Below, in pieces: positions 8,852 through 16,993 of a stretch of 55,257 nucleotides of DNA. Position 1 is the stretch's first letter. Every line of letters starts with the position of its first letter. Origin of the DNA: Phycisphaerae bacterium. GTDB taxonomy: Bacteria; Planctomycetota; Phycisphaerae; Phycisphaerales; SM1A02. Position numbers and translations under genes: made by a program. Where the stretch lies: positions 1 to 55,257 of the forward strand of contig VGXN01000006.1 of assembly GCA_016873335.1 (NCBI GenBank), written 5' to 3'. The notes beneath the pieces were generated by a model that had not been told where the DNA came from, ran no database searches, and worked only from the letters and a program-made list of their open reading frames with translations.

Positions 8852-9457
8852 TCAGCGCTTGCGAGGGCTGCCGCCAGCACCATGCTTTCCACCCGACTTG
8901 CCAGCGGACTTCCCGCCAGGCTTCACGCCGGACTTCTGCGGCGGTGCGGGCGGCGGAGACTTCTTGGCTGGCTGCTTTGGCAAGGCGCGCGGGGAAGGCG
9001 GCTTGGGACGCCCGCGGCCACCACCCCCCCTGCCATCGCCATCGTCATCGTCGCCATCCTCATCATCGCCATCGTCATTGTCGCCATCGTCATTGTCGCC
9101 ATCCTCATCGTCGCCATCCTCATCGTCGCCATCTCCATCGTCGTCTTCATCGTCATCATCGCCGTCACCCGTGTAATCCGAACTGCTGCGACGCCCGTCC
9201 CCAACGCGATCTTCGTCCTCATCATCCTCTTGGTCAGTCTCTTCAAGCTCTTCGTTCGGCAGTGACTGCGGCTCAAGATCATCCTCGTCACCAAAGTCAT
9301 CGTCGTCCTCTTCCTCCGCATCAGGATCAGGCTTTGGCTTCGCGCCATCCTCGTCCTCACCAAAGCCGTCTTCATCGCCAAACTCCTCGTCCTCAAAGTC
9401 ATCTTCTTCCTCGAGATCGAAGTCCTCCTCGTCCTCGTCTTCCTCGTCGTACGCCAT
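8852..9457 (-). CDS. Charge-polarised low-complexity protein: acidic Asp/Glu N-terminal part, Lys/Pro/Gly C-terminal part
   Basis: 201 aa from MAYDEEDEDEE; the longer open frame upstream has no supporting signal. There is no signal peptide and no membrane segment. The first two thirds are almost entirely Asp/Glu with Gly and end in seven copies of a pentapeptide close to DGDDE. The last about 50 residues are Lys/Pro/Gly/Ser-rich and basic. Both ends are predicted to be disordered. The repeat is made by a 15-bp tandem DNA repeat. I do not recognise a family. Possible roles include a basic-protein or nucleic-acid-protein chaperone, or metal binding, but these are guesses. That it is a real gene is supported by sustained acidic composition and by the lack of another gene in the 750-bp space; no TAnnnT element or clear ribosome binding site was found upstream. 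Confidence 0.6.
   Translation of the reverse strand: MAYDEEDEDEEDFDLEEEDDFEDEEFGDEDGFGEDEDGAKPKPDPDAEEEDDDDFGDEDDLEPQSLPNEELEETDQEDDEDEDRVGDGRRSSSDYTGDGDDDDEDDDGDGDDEDGDDEDGDNDDGDNDDGDDEDGDDDDGDGRGGGGRGRPKPPSPRALPKQPAKKSPPPAPPQKSGVKPGGKSAGKSGGKHGAGGSPRKR
9038..9142 (-). repeat. 15-bp tandem repeat, 7 copies, coding for an acidic pentapeptide
   Basis: On the + strand the unit reads gccatc-n-tcat-n-gtc with small changes (units start at 9038, 9053, 9068, 9083, 9098, 9113 and 9128). The length is a multiple of three, so copy-number change would keep the frame. It encodes the D/N/E-rich pentapeptide run of the acidic protein. Neighbouring units are identical in pairs (9068/9083 and 9098/9113), which suggests recent slippage duplication. 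Confidence 0.85.
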
Positions 9458-9604
9458 CGGGTGCGGGAGTGTCGTCCAGCGAAGGCACTCCTGTGCGGGC
9501 GGGTGAGGAACACGAGGACTGGATGGGGCACAAATCATGCTTCGGCAGCGTCGGGATAACGCCGCGGGAATATCCCCGCCCGACCGCCGCATGTCAACTG
9601 CGAC

Positions 9605-12600
9605 TTATGGCAGCGAAACCGCGACGGTGGATTGAGGACCGCCGAGCAGCAGCCATCCATCGACCGCACTCGCCCGCTCCAACTTTCCCTGCACGAAGTC
9701 CACCTCGTACGCAGGACCGAGCAGGCGCGCGCCTTCGCTCCAACCGAGGCGGTGCAGAAGGACCTGTGATGTTCCGGGGGCCCCCATCCCGCGTGCCACC
9801 GCGGCGCGCCCAACCTGCTCCACGGCAAGGAGCGCTGCCGACTGTGGAACCACGCCGTCCAACATGCGATCACCATGCAGTGCCGAGAGTCCCCGCAGGG
9901 ATCCATCGAGCGCAAACATGGCGACTCCCTCCGTGTTCCATGTGATGAGTAGATCGCCCGATCGCATCCACCGCCGAAGCGGTTCACGCAGTCTCCCCCC
10001 CTGTGGCAGCGAGAATCGAATGGTCTGTGGCCGACCTGTGCTCCAATCTGTTGGCATCGTTCGATCCATCGAGTCCGTCGTGATGCACACAGGACCCAGC
10101 ACCTGACAATCTGCCGTGGCACGCACACGGGCAGCGGTCGACTGCCAGACGATCCCACGCAGGGGTCCGAACGCATCCCATCGCCCAAGGCCACGAATCG
10201 ATCCGAACAGCACCGAGCCGGGACTTGCAGCACGCACCCACCGAACCTGATCATCCACAAGTTCGAACTCACCCAAGCGCTCACCAGACTTTCGGTCGCA
10301 GAGGTACACCGATGACTTGGGCGAGTCGAGCGTGTTCACAATCCCAGCCACCACGATCGCTGCCTCTGATGCATCGACCGCCAACACTTCCTGAAGACCC
10401 ACGTTGCGTGACCAGAGCAGTTTGCCATTCAAAAGGCTGATGCTGCCCATCCACCCGTCGTCACGCATCACGATGAGATCGCTTGTTCCATGCAGCGGTG
10501 GGTGGATTCCAGCACCCGTGGGAGGGCGGTCAGGAGCAACGAAGAGTTCAACGTTCTCGATGCTCCACATCTCGGCGCCATCTCCATCGACGCGCCGCAC
10601 GGAGCAGATGCCACGCTCAGGCTGTTCGATGATGATCCCGCCCTTCCCCGACGGGATCACGAAGGTCGCTGCCGAACGCAGTTCGACGCGCCAACGCTCG
10701 GCCAGCGCGGGTCCCTCCACGCAGAACAGAGTGCGTTCATCCTGGAAGAACGCCTGCCCGTGGAGCGAACTCTGATCATGTCCGATGCCCGTGGGAACGA
10801 GGCGACCGCCAAGCACAACCGCTTCAGGTGCAGCGCCATTCGAAGCAGTCGCAGGTGCAGACTGCGGCCGCGGCAGCCCATCCACGATCCACCGCGCCCA
10901 CTCGGGCACGGCGCGAAGCTCCCCCGCCGCATCCCAGTTGCTCGGCATGACGCCGCAACATCGGACACGGTCGACCGCCTGCGCACGAGCGAGGTGCAGA
11001 TCCGCAGATGCCAGCAGTTCGAGTGCGCCGCGAAGTGTCTTCAGCAGCGCGTCCTGTTGACCGCACAGGATCGATGCCTCCAGCGCGCTCATGCACGATG
11101 CAGCCGCGGCGGACGTATCGCCGCTGCCGAGTTGCAGACGCGCCGCTTCAAGCCAGGCACGTGCCGACTCCAGAGTGCCCGATTGAGCGGCAGCCCATGC
11201 GGTCAGTTCGACTGCCGAACCTGTGGCTGGCATCGGCGATGTCTCGCGGATCGGACCGCCTCGGCGAATCACCTCTCGCAAACGCGTGATGACCGCATGC
11301 GAACTGGCGATTCGCAGCGCACCATCTTCGCCTTGCGCAGCCACCATCGCGTTTGACATCTCCGTGGATGTCAGCACCTGCCGCCATGCGGCGACCGCCG
11401 CGTCGATGCGCCCCGATTGCTCGAGCCAGTCACCCTGCGCGAGCACCACGAGGGCCCGGTCCGATGGCGAACACTCCGATGCGGCCAACTGCACGAACAG
11501 TGCATCGGAACCCTCGCGCCCGAGCAGTCCGCTGCGGGCCGCATCGATGAGGGACTTGATGAGCTGCGAACGGCGTTCAGGCTGATCTCGCACGGCCGCG
11601 ATCGCGGCGGAAGCGGACTTCGTCGCGAGCCGAAGCGCATCGACATCCTTGTTGCGAAGCGCGAACTCAAGGAGCCCAAGCAGGACATCCACATCGGTCG
11701 GGCGGCGCGTGATGGAGTCGGTGAGGATGCTGCGCGCGCGCGTCGGATCCATGAGCACTTCAATGGACTCGTTGCCAACGGCTGTCACGATGCCGTCTCG
11801 GATCGTGACAAGCGCCGGTCCTCGCACAGGCAGCGTCAACAGACGGGAGCCGTTTGCGCCGTCAATCAGCGCGGTGCCTCCCGCGAGCGGAACGACCAGC
11901 GCGGATCCATTGTTTGGAAGCCACCCAACCTGCACACGACCACGAATCGGTGACCGAGCGGTGGCTGCCAACAACGCGCCCTCATCGCTCTCATCGCGGA
12001 AGCGCCAGAGCGGGCGGCGAAGATCGTTCACATCGACGGCGGTCACCGAGTCACCGACGAGGAAGAGCCTCGTGCCAGTGGGGTCAGCCATCACGCACCG
12101 CACCACATCGAGCGCTGTCCCGCGCCCAATCGGAACGCTGTCGATCTCATCACCCGTCGCGGCATCGAGCAGTTGCAGGCGCTGGCTGCCAGGCGCGATC
12201 ACCACGACACCACGCGAGGTCAGTGTCGGTCCACCCATGTCCCAAGGAAAGAGATCGACCAGCATGTCACGGATGGGAACGGGATCACGCCGTACCCAGC
12301 GAACACGACCATCCGCCGCATCGAGACAGGCGACCGCACCCGCGCCGCTTGAAACAAACACCGTGTTGCCTGCCGCAGCGGGTGTTGTGTACGGGCGTGT
12401 CGATGCGGCGCGTATGCCAGGCGCGACACCCACAGGTGTGACCCAGCGGATCGAGCCTGAGCGGAGATCGATACCGATTGCCGACGAAACAGTCTCGAGG
12501 CGCGATGTGACCTTGCGCCCCATGAGCACGACCGTGTCCCCCACGACCGTCGGCGCGCCCGAGAGGAATGTGTCGTTCAGTCCGTATGCGTTGGCGATGC

Positions 12601-13741
12601 GCTCGAGTCCAAACTCCCACAGACGCTGCCCACTCGTCAGATCGACGCAGACCAATCGTCCGCCGCCTGATCGCTCGTTGCCCAGCGCATGTCCCGAGAG
12701 CGCGAGCACGCGATCACCAGCGACGGTCACGATCTGCAGGTCGCCGACCTGCGTGTCACTGCGCGGCGCATTCGCCGAGCCGATGAACTGGTACCAACGG
12801 GGCTCCATGGAAAACGCGTCATAGGCGCGCAGCACATAGCCCTCGTTGACAAGGACCGTGGAGCCCACGATGGTGGGCACCGACACAAGCAAACGCCCAC
12901 TCGACTGGGAATCGGGCATCGGATCGGACTGAACCCCACCCTCGACAAGATCACGCAGTCGGGCTGCGATCGAGTTCTCGAGCGGATCACTCCAGAGGCG
13001 GACGGCGTTCACCGCAACGGTGCCAAATGGCCCTGCGACCAGCGGGCTGATCGCGGCACCTTCGGCGGGCGGGAAGGATCCGACGATTGCCGACAGCCGT
13101 TCCCCTGCTGCGCGCGCCGCTGGAGTCTCGATCACCTGCAGTTCCCGCGTCATCTGTGTGGCGCGTTCACGGTCCCCAAGTCCCGCGGCGGCGAGCGCGC
13201 GGAGCGTGATCAGCAGCGTCTGATCAGCGGACGCAAGATCCGGGTGATCCGAAACGGATTGCAGGAATGCCTGTGCCTGTGCAAAGCTCGCGGTGTCGAT
13301 GGCATCCTGAGCAAGACGCATGGCGGCCGCGAGACCTGCGGCAGTCCAAAGCCGAGTCTCGTAGACCGTTCGAACGAGTCCCGCGTCCAGTTGGCGCTGC
13401 GCATCACCGGACTGCGCCGCGCGGAAACTCGCAAGGACGCGTGGCTCCGCCAGCAGGAACGACTCGCAGCGCGCGCGCGCATCGCAGAACTGATCCGCCT
13501 TTCCAGCGACATGGACGAGGCGCCGTCCGAACTCATCGAGCACGCGCGCGATGAGCCGTGCCGACTCCGCCGGATTGCCTTGCGCCTGATCCTGCGCCTG
13601 CTCGAGCATCTGCTCCGCCGTGGGCGAGTCATCGACGACCACGACCGCGAACTCCTGCGCATGCAAGGGAACGCACACGATCGCAGCGGCGATCAAGCCG
13701 AGCATCCGCACCCAACACCGCGCTCGCAACGCCGGTCGCAT
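9605..13741 (-). CDS. Large exported protein with two PQQ-type beta-propeller regions
   Basis: 1378 aa from the ATG at 13741, which gives a clean Sec signal peptide (MRPALRARCWVRMLGLIAAA, cleavage after PLHAQ). The frame stays open to 14146 but that part overlaps the oppositely oriented LEA14 gene and lacks a signal. TACGAT lies 6 nt before this start. An N-terminal helical, TPR-like region (about 30-230) precedes a first propeller (about 250-680) with PQQ-repeat blocks such as GRLVCVDLTSGQRLWEF and AVACLDAADGRVRWVRR. A second helical region (about 720-960) and a second propeller (about 980-1370, for example GSISLLNGKLLWSRNVG) follow. No quinoprotein dehydrogenase active-site pattern is seen, so it is more likely a binding scaffold, broadly BamB-like, in the periplasm. 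No partner gene is adjacent. Confidence 0.75.
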   Translation of the reverse strand: MRPALRARCWVRMLGLIAAAIVCVPLHAQEFAVVVVDDSPTAEQMLEQAQDQAQGNPAESARLIARVLDEFGRRLVHVAGKADQFCDARARCESFLLAEPRVLASFRAAQSGDAQRQLDAGLVRTVYETRLWTAAGLAAAMRLAQDAIDTASFAQAQAFLQSVSDHPDLASADQTLLITLRALAAAGLGDRERATQMTRELQVIETPAARAAGERLSAIVGSFPPAEGAAISPLVAGPFGTVAVNAVRLWSDPLENSIAARLRDLVEGGVQSDPMPDSQSSGRLLVSVPTIVGSTVLVNEGYVLRAYDAFSMEPRWYQFIGSANAPRSDTQVGDLQIVTVAGDRVLALSGHALGNERSGGGRLVCVDLTSGQRLWEFGLERIANAYGLNDTFLSGAPTVVGDTVVLMGRKVTSRLETVSSAIGIDLRSGSIRWVTPVGVAPGIRAASTRPYTTPAAAGNTVFVSSGAGAVACLDAADGRVRWVRRDPVPIRDMLVDLFPWDMGGPTLTSRGVVVIAPGSQRLQLLDAATGDEIDSVPIGRGTALDVVRCVMADPTGTRLFLVGDSVTAVDVNDLRRPLWRFRDESDEGALLAATARSPIRGRVQVGWLPNNGSALVVPLAGGTALIDGANGSRLLTLPVRGPALVTIRDGIVTAVGNESIEVLMDPTRARSILTDSITRRPTDVDVLLGLLEFALRNKDVDALRLATKSASAAIAAVRDQPERRSQLIKSLIDAARSGLLGREGSDALFVQLAASECSPSDRALVVLAQGDWLEQSGRIDAAVAAWRQVLTSTEMSNAMVAAQGEDGALRIASSHAVITRLREVIRRGGPIRETSPMPATGSAVELTAWAAAQSGTLESARAWLEAARLQLGSGDTSAAAASCMSALEASILCGQQDALLKTLRGALELLASADLHLARAQAVDRVRCCGVMPSNWDAAGELRAVPEWARWIVDGLPRPQSAPATASNGAAPEAVVLGGRLVPTGIGHDQSSLHGQAFFQDERTLFCVEGPALAERWRVELRSAATFVIPSGKGGIIIEQPERGICSVRRVDGDGAEMWSIENVELFVAPDRPPTGAGIHPPLHGTSDLIVMRDDGWMGSISLLNGKLLWSRNVGLQEVLAVDASEAAIVVAGIVNTLDSPKSSVYLCDRKSGERLGEFELVDDQVRWVRAASPGSVLFGSIRGLGRWDAFGPLRGIVWQSTAARVRATADCQVLGPVCITTDSMDRTMPTDWSTGRPQTIRFSLPQGGRLREPLRRWMRSGDLLITWNTEGVAMFALDGSLRGLSALHGDRMLDGVVPQSAALLAVEQVGRAAVARGMGAPGTSQVLLHRLGWSEGARLLGPAYEVDFVQGKLERASAVDGWLLLGGPQSTVAVSLP

Positions 13742-13747
13742 CACAGC

Positions 13748-13858
13748 ATCGTAGGGGCGCGCACGCCACGGGCACTCGAGCGCCATCCGAATCTGTGCGA
13801 AACCACGAACGCTGGTGCCCCCGAACGCATCACGGCTGAGCGCGACAGCGCGTAGATT
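13748..13858. promoter_or_regulatory. Divergent leaderless promoters for the PQQ protein and the LEA14-like lipoprotein
   Basis: On the minus strand TACGAT (complement of 13748-13753) ends 6 nt before the PQQ-protein ATG. On the plus strand TAGATT (13853-13858) ends 7 nt before the LEA14-like ATG. Both spacings would place transcription start on the start codon. No convincing -35 box is visible. Confidence 0.45.
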
Positions 13859-13865
13859 GACCGTC

Positions 13866-14372
13866 ATGCGCGCTCTCGCATGTGCTCTGCTTGCCCTGCC
13901 AGCCGTGGTGGGCTGCACCGCATCCCCTGAGGTGCGCGTGTTGGCGCTTGAGCGTGTTTCAACGGGTGCAAACGCGGACGAGTTCGCGATGCGGATCGAA
14001 CTGCGCAACCCGAACACGATTCCGCTTGTCCTCGACCGCTGGAAGTATTCCGTGTCGACGCCCACCGGATCTTGGAGCACGGAGTGGATTGCGACGCGCA
14101 CTTTGCCCGCGCGCTCCATCACTCTTGAGCGCCTCCCAGTCGTCATCCCCCATGCGGTGGCGATGAACCCGCCCGCTGACTCAACGGGCGCATCAGCGAC
14201 GGACGCCGTTCCGCTCTCCTGGCGCGCGAGCGGGTCGCTCAGCTACTTGTTGCCGGGACAACTCGCGGAAACGCTCTTCGATCTTGGGATCAGCCGACCG
14301 GACGTCGATTTTTCCGGCTCCGGGACTTCTTCGGCGCCGGGGGCAGAGGCTCCAGCAGTCGACCGACAGTGA
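13866..14372 (+). CDS. LEA14-like (water-stress/hypersensitive-response domain) lipoprotein
   Basis: 168 aa from the ATG at 13866. Lipoprotein signal with lipobox VVGC (Cys17). The following domain, with the ALERVS...EFAMRIELRNPNTIPLVLDRWKYSV pattern, fits the LEA14/WHy fold, in which the Asn-Pro-Asn sequence is characteristic. It is likely anchored in the outer or inner membrane and faces the periplasm. WHy proteins are linked to desiccation and membrane stress, but the function here is unproven. The last 83 bp overlap the 3' end of the polyphosphate kinase gene on the opposite strand. A start upstream in the same frame (13815) was rejected because it lacks the signal and the TAGATT-7-ATG element. 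Confidence 0.75.
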   Translation: MRALACALLALPAVVGCTASPEVRVLALERVSTGANADEFAMRIELRNPNTIPLVLDRWKYSVSTPTGSWSTEWIATRTLPARSITLERLPVVIPHAVAMNPPADSTGASATDAVPLSWRASGSLSYLLPGQLAETLFDLGISRPDVDFSGSGTSSAPGAEAPAVDRQ

Positions 14373-16524
14373 GATCCTCCTGCGCTGCGCTGCTCCCTCG
14401 CGTGGCCGCCGCCAGCGAGTCCGCCATCAGACGGGCGTGGACGCCAAGCCTGCGAGGATCGTCCTTCGTCAGCCCGTCATCACTGACCCGACTGTAGGAG
14501 CCATCCGCACGCAACTCCCAAGAATACGCGACATCCTGCAGCGAATAATCGAGCACAGTCCAGAGCGTGCGCCGATGCTCCGGACGCTCGATGGGTGCGG
14601 CGGCTTCGACGCGAGTCTGCAAATTGCGGTACATCCAGTCGGCGCTGCCGATAAGGAAATCGCCGTCGAACGGATTGTCCTTGCCTGCACCGAACCAGAA
14701 GATGCGACTGTGTTCGAGAAAACGCCCAAGGATCGAACGCACGCGGATGCGGTCCGACACTCCGGGAACCTGCGGACGGAGGCAGCAGAACCCGCGCACG
14801 ATCAGGTCGACCGACACACCCGCTTGACTGGCGCGGTACAGCGCCTCCATCACGCCGCGGTCCTCCAACTGATTCATCTTCGCGATGATGCGCGCGGGCT
14901 TCCCTGCGAGCGCGAACTCGATCTCGCGCTCGATGAGTTCAAGGAAGCGCCGCTTCATGTTGATCGGCGCGATGAGCAACTTGTTGAACGTGGTTTGCCG
15001 TGACCGCCCCGTCATGTAGTTGAAGAGATCAACCAGATCTTCGGTGATCAGCGGATCGGTCGTGAGCAGCCCGATGTCCTCATAGAGCCGAGCGGTGCGC
15101 GAGTTGTAGTTGCCCGTTCCCACATGACCGTAGCAGCGGATGCCGTCCGTTTCACGGCGCACCACCAACGCTGTCTTCGTGTGTGTCTTGAGCCCGATGA
15201 CGCCGTAGGCGACATGCACGCCCGCGTTCTCAAGTTTCCGTGCCCATTCGATGTTGCGCGCCTCATCAAAGCGTGCGCGCAGTTCCACAAGGACCGCCAC
15301 CTGCTTTCCACTTTCCGCGGCGCGGACAAGGCTTCCAATGAACGGACTGTCGCCACTCGTGCGGTAGAGCGACTGCTTGATGCACAACACCTTCGGATCT
15401 TCGGCCGCTGCCGCGATGAAGCGTTCCACGCTGAGCTCGAAGCTCTGGTATGGGTGGTGAACGAGGATGTCCCCGCGGCGAATCTCCGAGAAGATGCTCG
15501 CGCCGCTCTCGGTGGGAAGTTCCACGGGCGGAAGCGGAACCCATCGTGGATAACGCAGTTCCGCGCGATCAAGATCGGCGATGGGATCGAGGATCCCGTA
15601 ATCGATCAAACCCGCCGTCTCGTAGATGTCCTCCGCACCGAGGCTCAATTCCTCCATGAGGAATCGAACGATGCGGGGGCTTGCACCGCCCGCCACTTCG
15701 AGCCGAACGACACGCGCGAACTTGCGCTCCTTCAGTTTCTGCTCGACCGAGACAAGCAGGTCATCCGCCGCATCCCGTTCGGGCTCGATCTCCGCATCGC
15801 GTGTGATGCGGAAGGGAAGCACCTGCAGGATCTCCATGCCGGGGAAGAGTTCCTCGAGGTGATGCTCGATGATCTCCTGCACGGCGATGAATCTGCCGCC
15901 CGCACGAAGCTCGAAGAGCCGCGACGGCGACTCCGGGATCTTCACGCGCGCGAACAACGTCTCCGGTTCGCCGGGACGCCGCACGACAAGCCCGAGCGAA
16001 ACGCTCATGTTGGAGATGAACGGGAATCGATGGCCTGGATCAACGGCGAGTGGCGTGAGGATCGGGAAGATGTTGCGGCGGAACCATGCCTGCGTCTCCG
16101 CGCGCTCCGCGTCGGTCAGATCCGCCCAGCCAACGATGTGGATTCCCGCCGATCGGAGCGCAGGGAGCAGTGTGTCGCGGTAGATCTTCGCCTGAAGGCA
16201 GTCGAGTTCCAGAACGCGCGTCCGAACCGTGTGCATGAGTTGCGCGGGACTGACCCCGCCGAGCACACCCGTGGAGAGCCCCTCCTCCATGTCGTGCCGC
16301 AGCGCACCCACGCGCTTCATGTAGAACTCATCGAGGTTGCGCGAGTAGATCGAGAGAAAGCGGACGCGCTCGAGCAGCGGCACTTTCGGATCGCTGCACA
16401 TCTCAAGGACGCGCGCGTTGAACTCGACCCACGACTGATCGCGGTTGATGAATCGCGCAGGATCTGCGGACGCGCCCCCTGCCGATCCGTCGACCGCGGG
16501 TTCACGATCCGGTTCGCGGGTCAT
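14290..16524 (-). CDS. ppk1: Polyphosphate kinase 1
   Basis: 744 aa, normal length. Polymerises the terminal phosphate of ATP into polyphosphate, reversibly. The N-terminal domain starts FINRDQSWVEFNARVLEM. The catalytic C-terminal domains show GLKTHTKTAL (around residue 445, the autophosphorylated histidine), CYGHVGTGNYNSRTARLYEDIGL, VRGFCCLRPQVPG and FLEHSRI (second conserved histidine). All expected residues seem present. The ATG overlaps the stop of the upstream pterin gene (ATGA), so the two form an operon. The 3' end runs 83 bp into the LEA14-like gene from the other direction. Confidence 0.96.
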   Translation of the reverse strand: MTREPDREPAVDGSAGGASADPARFINRDQSWVEFNARVLEMCSDPKVPLLERVRFLSIYSRNLDEFYMKRVGALRHDMEEGLSTGVLGGVSPAQLMHTVRTRVLELDCLQAKIYRDTLLPALRSAGIHIVGWADLTDAERAETQAWFRRNIFPILTPLAVDPGHRFPFISNMSVSLGLVVRRPGEPETLFARVKIPESPSRLFELRAGGRFIAVQEIIEHHLEELFPGMEILQVLPFRITRDAEIEPERDAADDLLVSVEQKLKERKFARVVRLEVAGGASPRIVRFLMEELSLGAEDIYETAGLIDYGILDPIADLDRAELRYPRWVPLPPVELPTESGASIFSEIRRGDILVHHPYQSFELSVERFIAAAAEDPKVLCIKQSLYRTSGDSPFIGSLVRAAESGKQVAVLVELRARFDEARNIEWARKLENAGVHVAYGVIGLKTHTKTALVVRRETDGIRCYGHVGTGNYNSRTARLYEDIGLLTTDPLITEDLVDLFNYMTGRSRQTTFNKLLIAPINMKRRFLELIEREIEFALAGKPARIIAKMNQLEDRGVMEALYRASQAGVSVDLIVRGFCCLRPQVPGVSDRIRVRSILGRFLEHSRIFWFGAGKDNPFDGDFLIGSADWMYRNLQTRVEAAAPIERPEHRRTLWTVLDYSLQDVAYSWELRADGSYSRVSDDGLTKDDPRRLGVHARLMADSLAAATRGSSAAQEDLTVGRLLEPLPPAPKKSRSRKNRRPVG

Positions 16525-16907
16525 CGGCAGGGTGCCTCCACCGCGCGCGGAATGAACCGCGCCGCACAGCCTGGCGCCTCGGTGACGCGGACAGCCTGGA
16601 CTCGAACACCTTCGGGCAGTCGACGCGCGACCTCCTGCGCCACATGACGCGCGACCGCTTCCGCGCTTGGGTTCACGCGATCGAACGGTGGCGTTGCGTT
16701 CAAGTTGACGGATCGAAACGGCTGCAGGACTTCGTCGAGTGTCCGCTCGAGATGATGGAAATCGAAGGCCAGTTCATCGGCGTCGAGACGGTCGGCGGCA
16801 ACCGTGAGATCCACCTGCCAATCGTGCCCATGCGGCACCTCGCGCTCACCGCGCAGGAGCAGCGCATGCGCAGCCGAGAAGGTCCGCCGCACCTCAAGTT
16901 CGAACAT
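16521..16907 (-). CDS. 6-pyruvoyl-tetrahydropterin synthase family protein, PTPS-III type (predicted dihydroneopterin aldolase replacement)
   Basis: 128 aa from the ATG at 16907 (MFELEVRRTFSAAHALLL); the longer frame upstream is not supported, and TATACT sits 7 nt before this ATG. Zinc-ligand histidines are seen at His14 and in PHGHDW (His26, His28). The catalytic cysteine of QueD and PTPS (CxxxHGH) is absent: the position is Arg22. A glutamate at residue 23 gives the motif ExxHGH. That motif defines PTPS-III, shown in other bacteria and Plasmodium to make 6-hydroxymethyl-dihydropterin from dihydroneopterin triphosphate and so bypass FolB in folate synthesis. Later family marks are DFHHLERTLDEV, NPSAEAVARHV and VRVTEAPG. 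First gene of an operon with ppk1. Confidence 0.8.
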   Translation of the reverse strand: MFELEVRRTFSAAHALLLRGEREVPHGHDWQVDLTVAADRLDADELAFDFHHLERTLDEVLQPFRSVNLNATPPFDRVNPSAEAVARHVAQEVARRLPEGVRVQAVRVTEAPGCAARFIPRAVEAPCR

Positions 16908-16914
16908 GAATCCG

Positions 16915-16986
16915 AGTATAGGGAGACATGGGTGGAAGTCCGCACACCGCTCGCCCACTCGCGCACCCCCTTTTCCCCGATAGAGT
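16915..16986. promoter_or_regulatory. Divergent leaderless promoters for the PTPS-III gene and the phosphohexomutase gene
   Basis: Minus strand: TATACT (complement of 16915-16920), five of six matches to TATAAT, 7 nt before the PTPS-III ATG. Plus strand: TAGAGT (16981-16986), 7 nt before the mutase ATG at 16994. No ribosome binding site could fit in a leader this short. Confidence 0.55.
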
Positions 16987-16993
16987 GCGCGGA

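Noticed and set aside
9458-9604. Possible terminator hairpin (GCGGG-AATATC-CCCGC near 9570-9590)
   Set aside because: Short stem with no U run on either strand; it cannot be separated from random G+C-rich pairing.
8944-9945. Plus-strand frame with His/Pro/Arg repeats over the 15-bp repeat
   Set aside because: It is the complement of the Asp/Gly repeat read in another frame and it runs on into the PQQ-protein gene.
13742-14146. N-terminal extension of the PQQ-propeller protein
   Set aside because: It would hide the signal peptide behind 135 residues, overlap the LEA14-like gene, and ignore the TACGAT-6-ATG element.
15124-16647. 507-codon open frame antisense to ppk1
   Set aside because: ppk1 has all catalytic motifs; this frame has none and no start signal.
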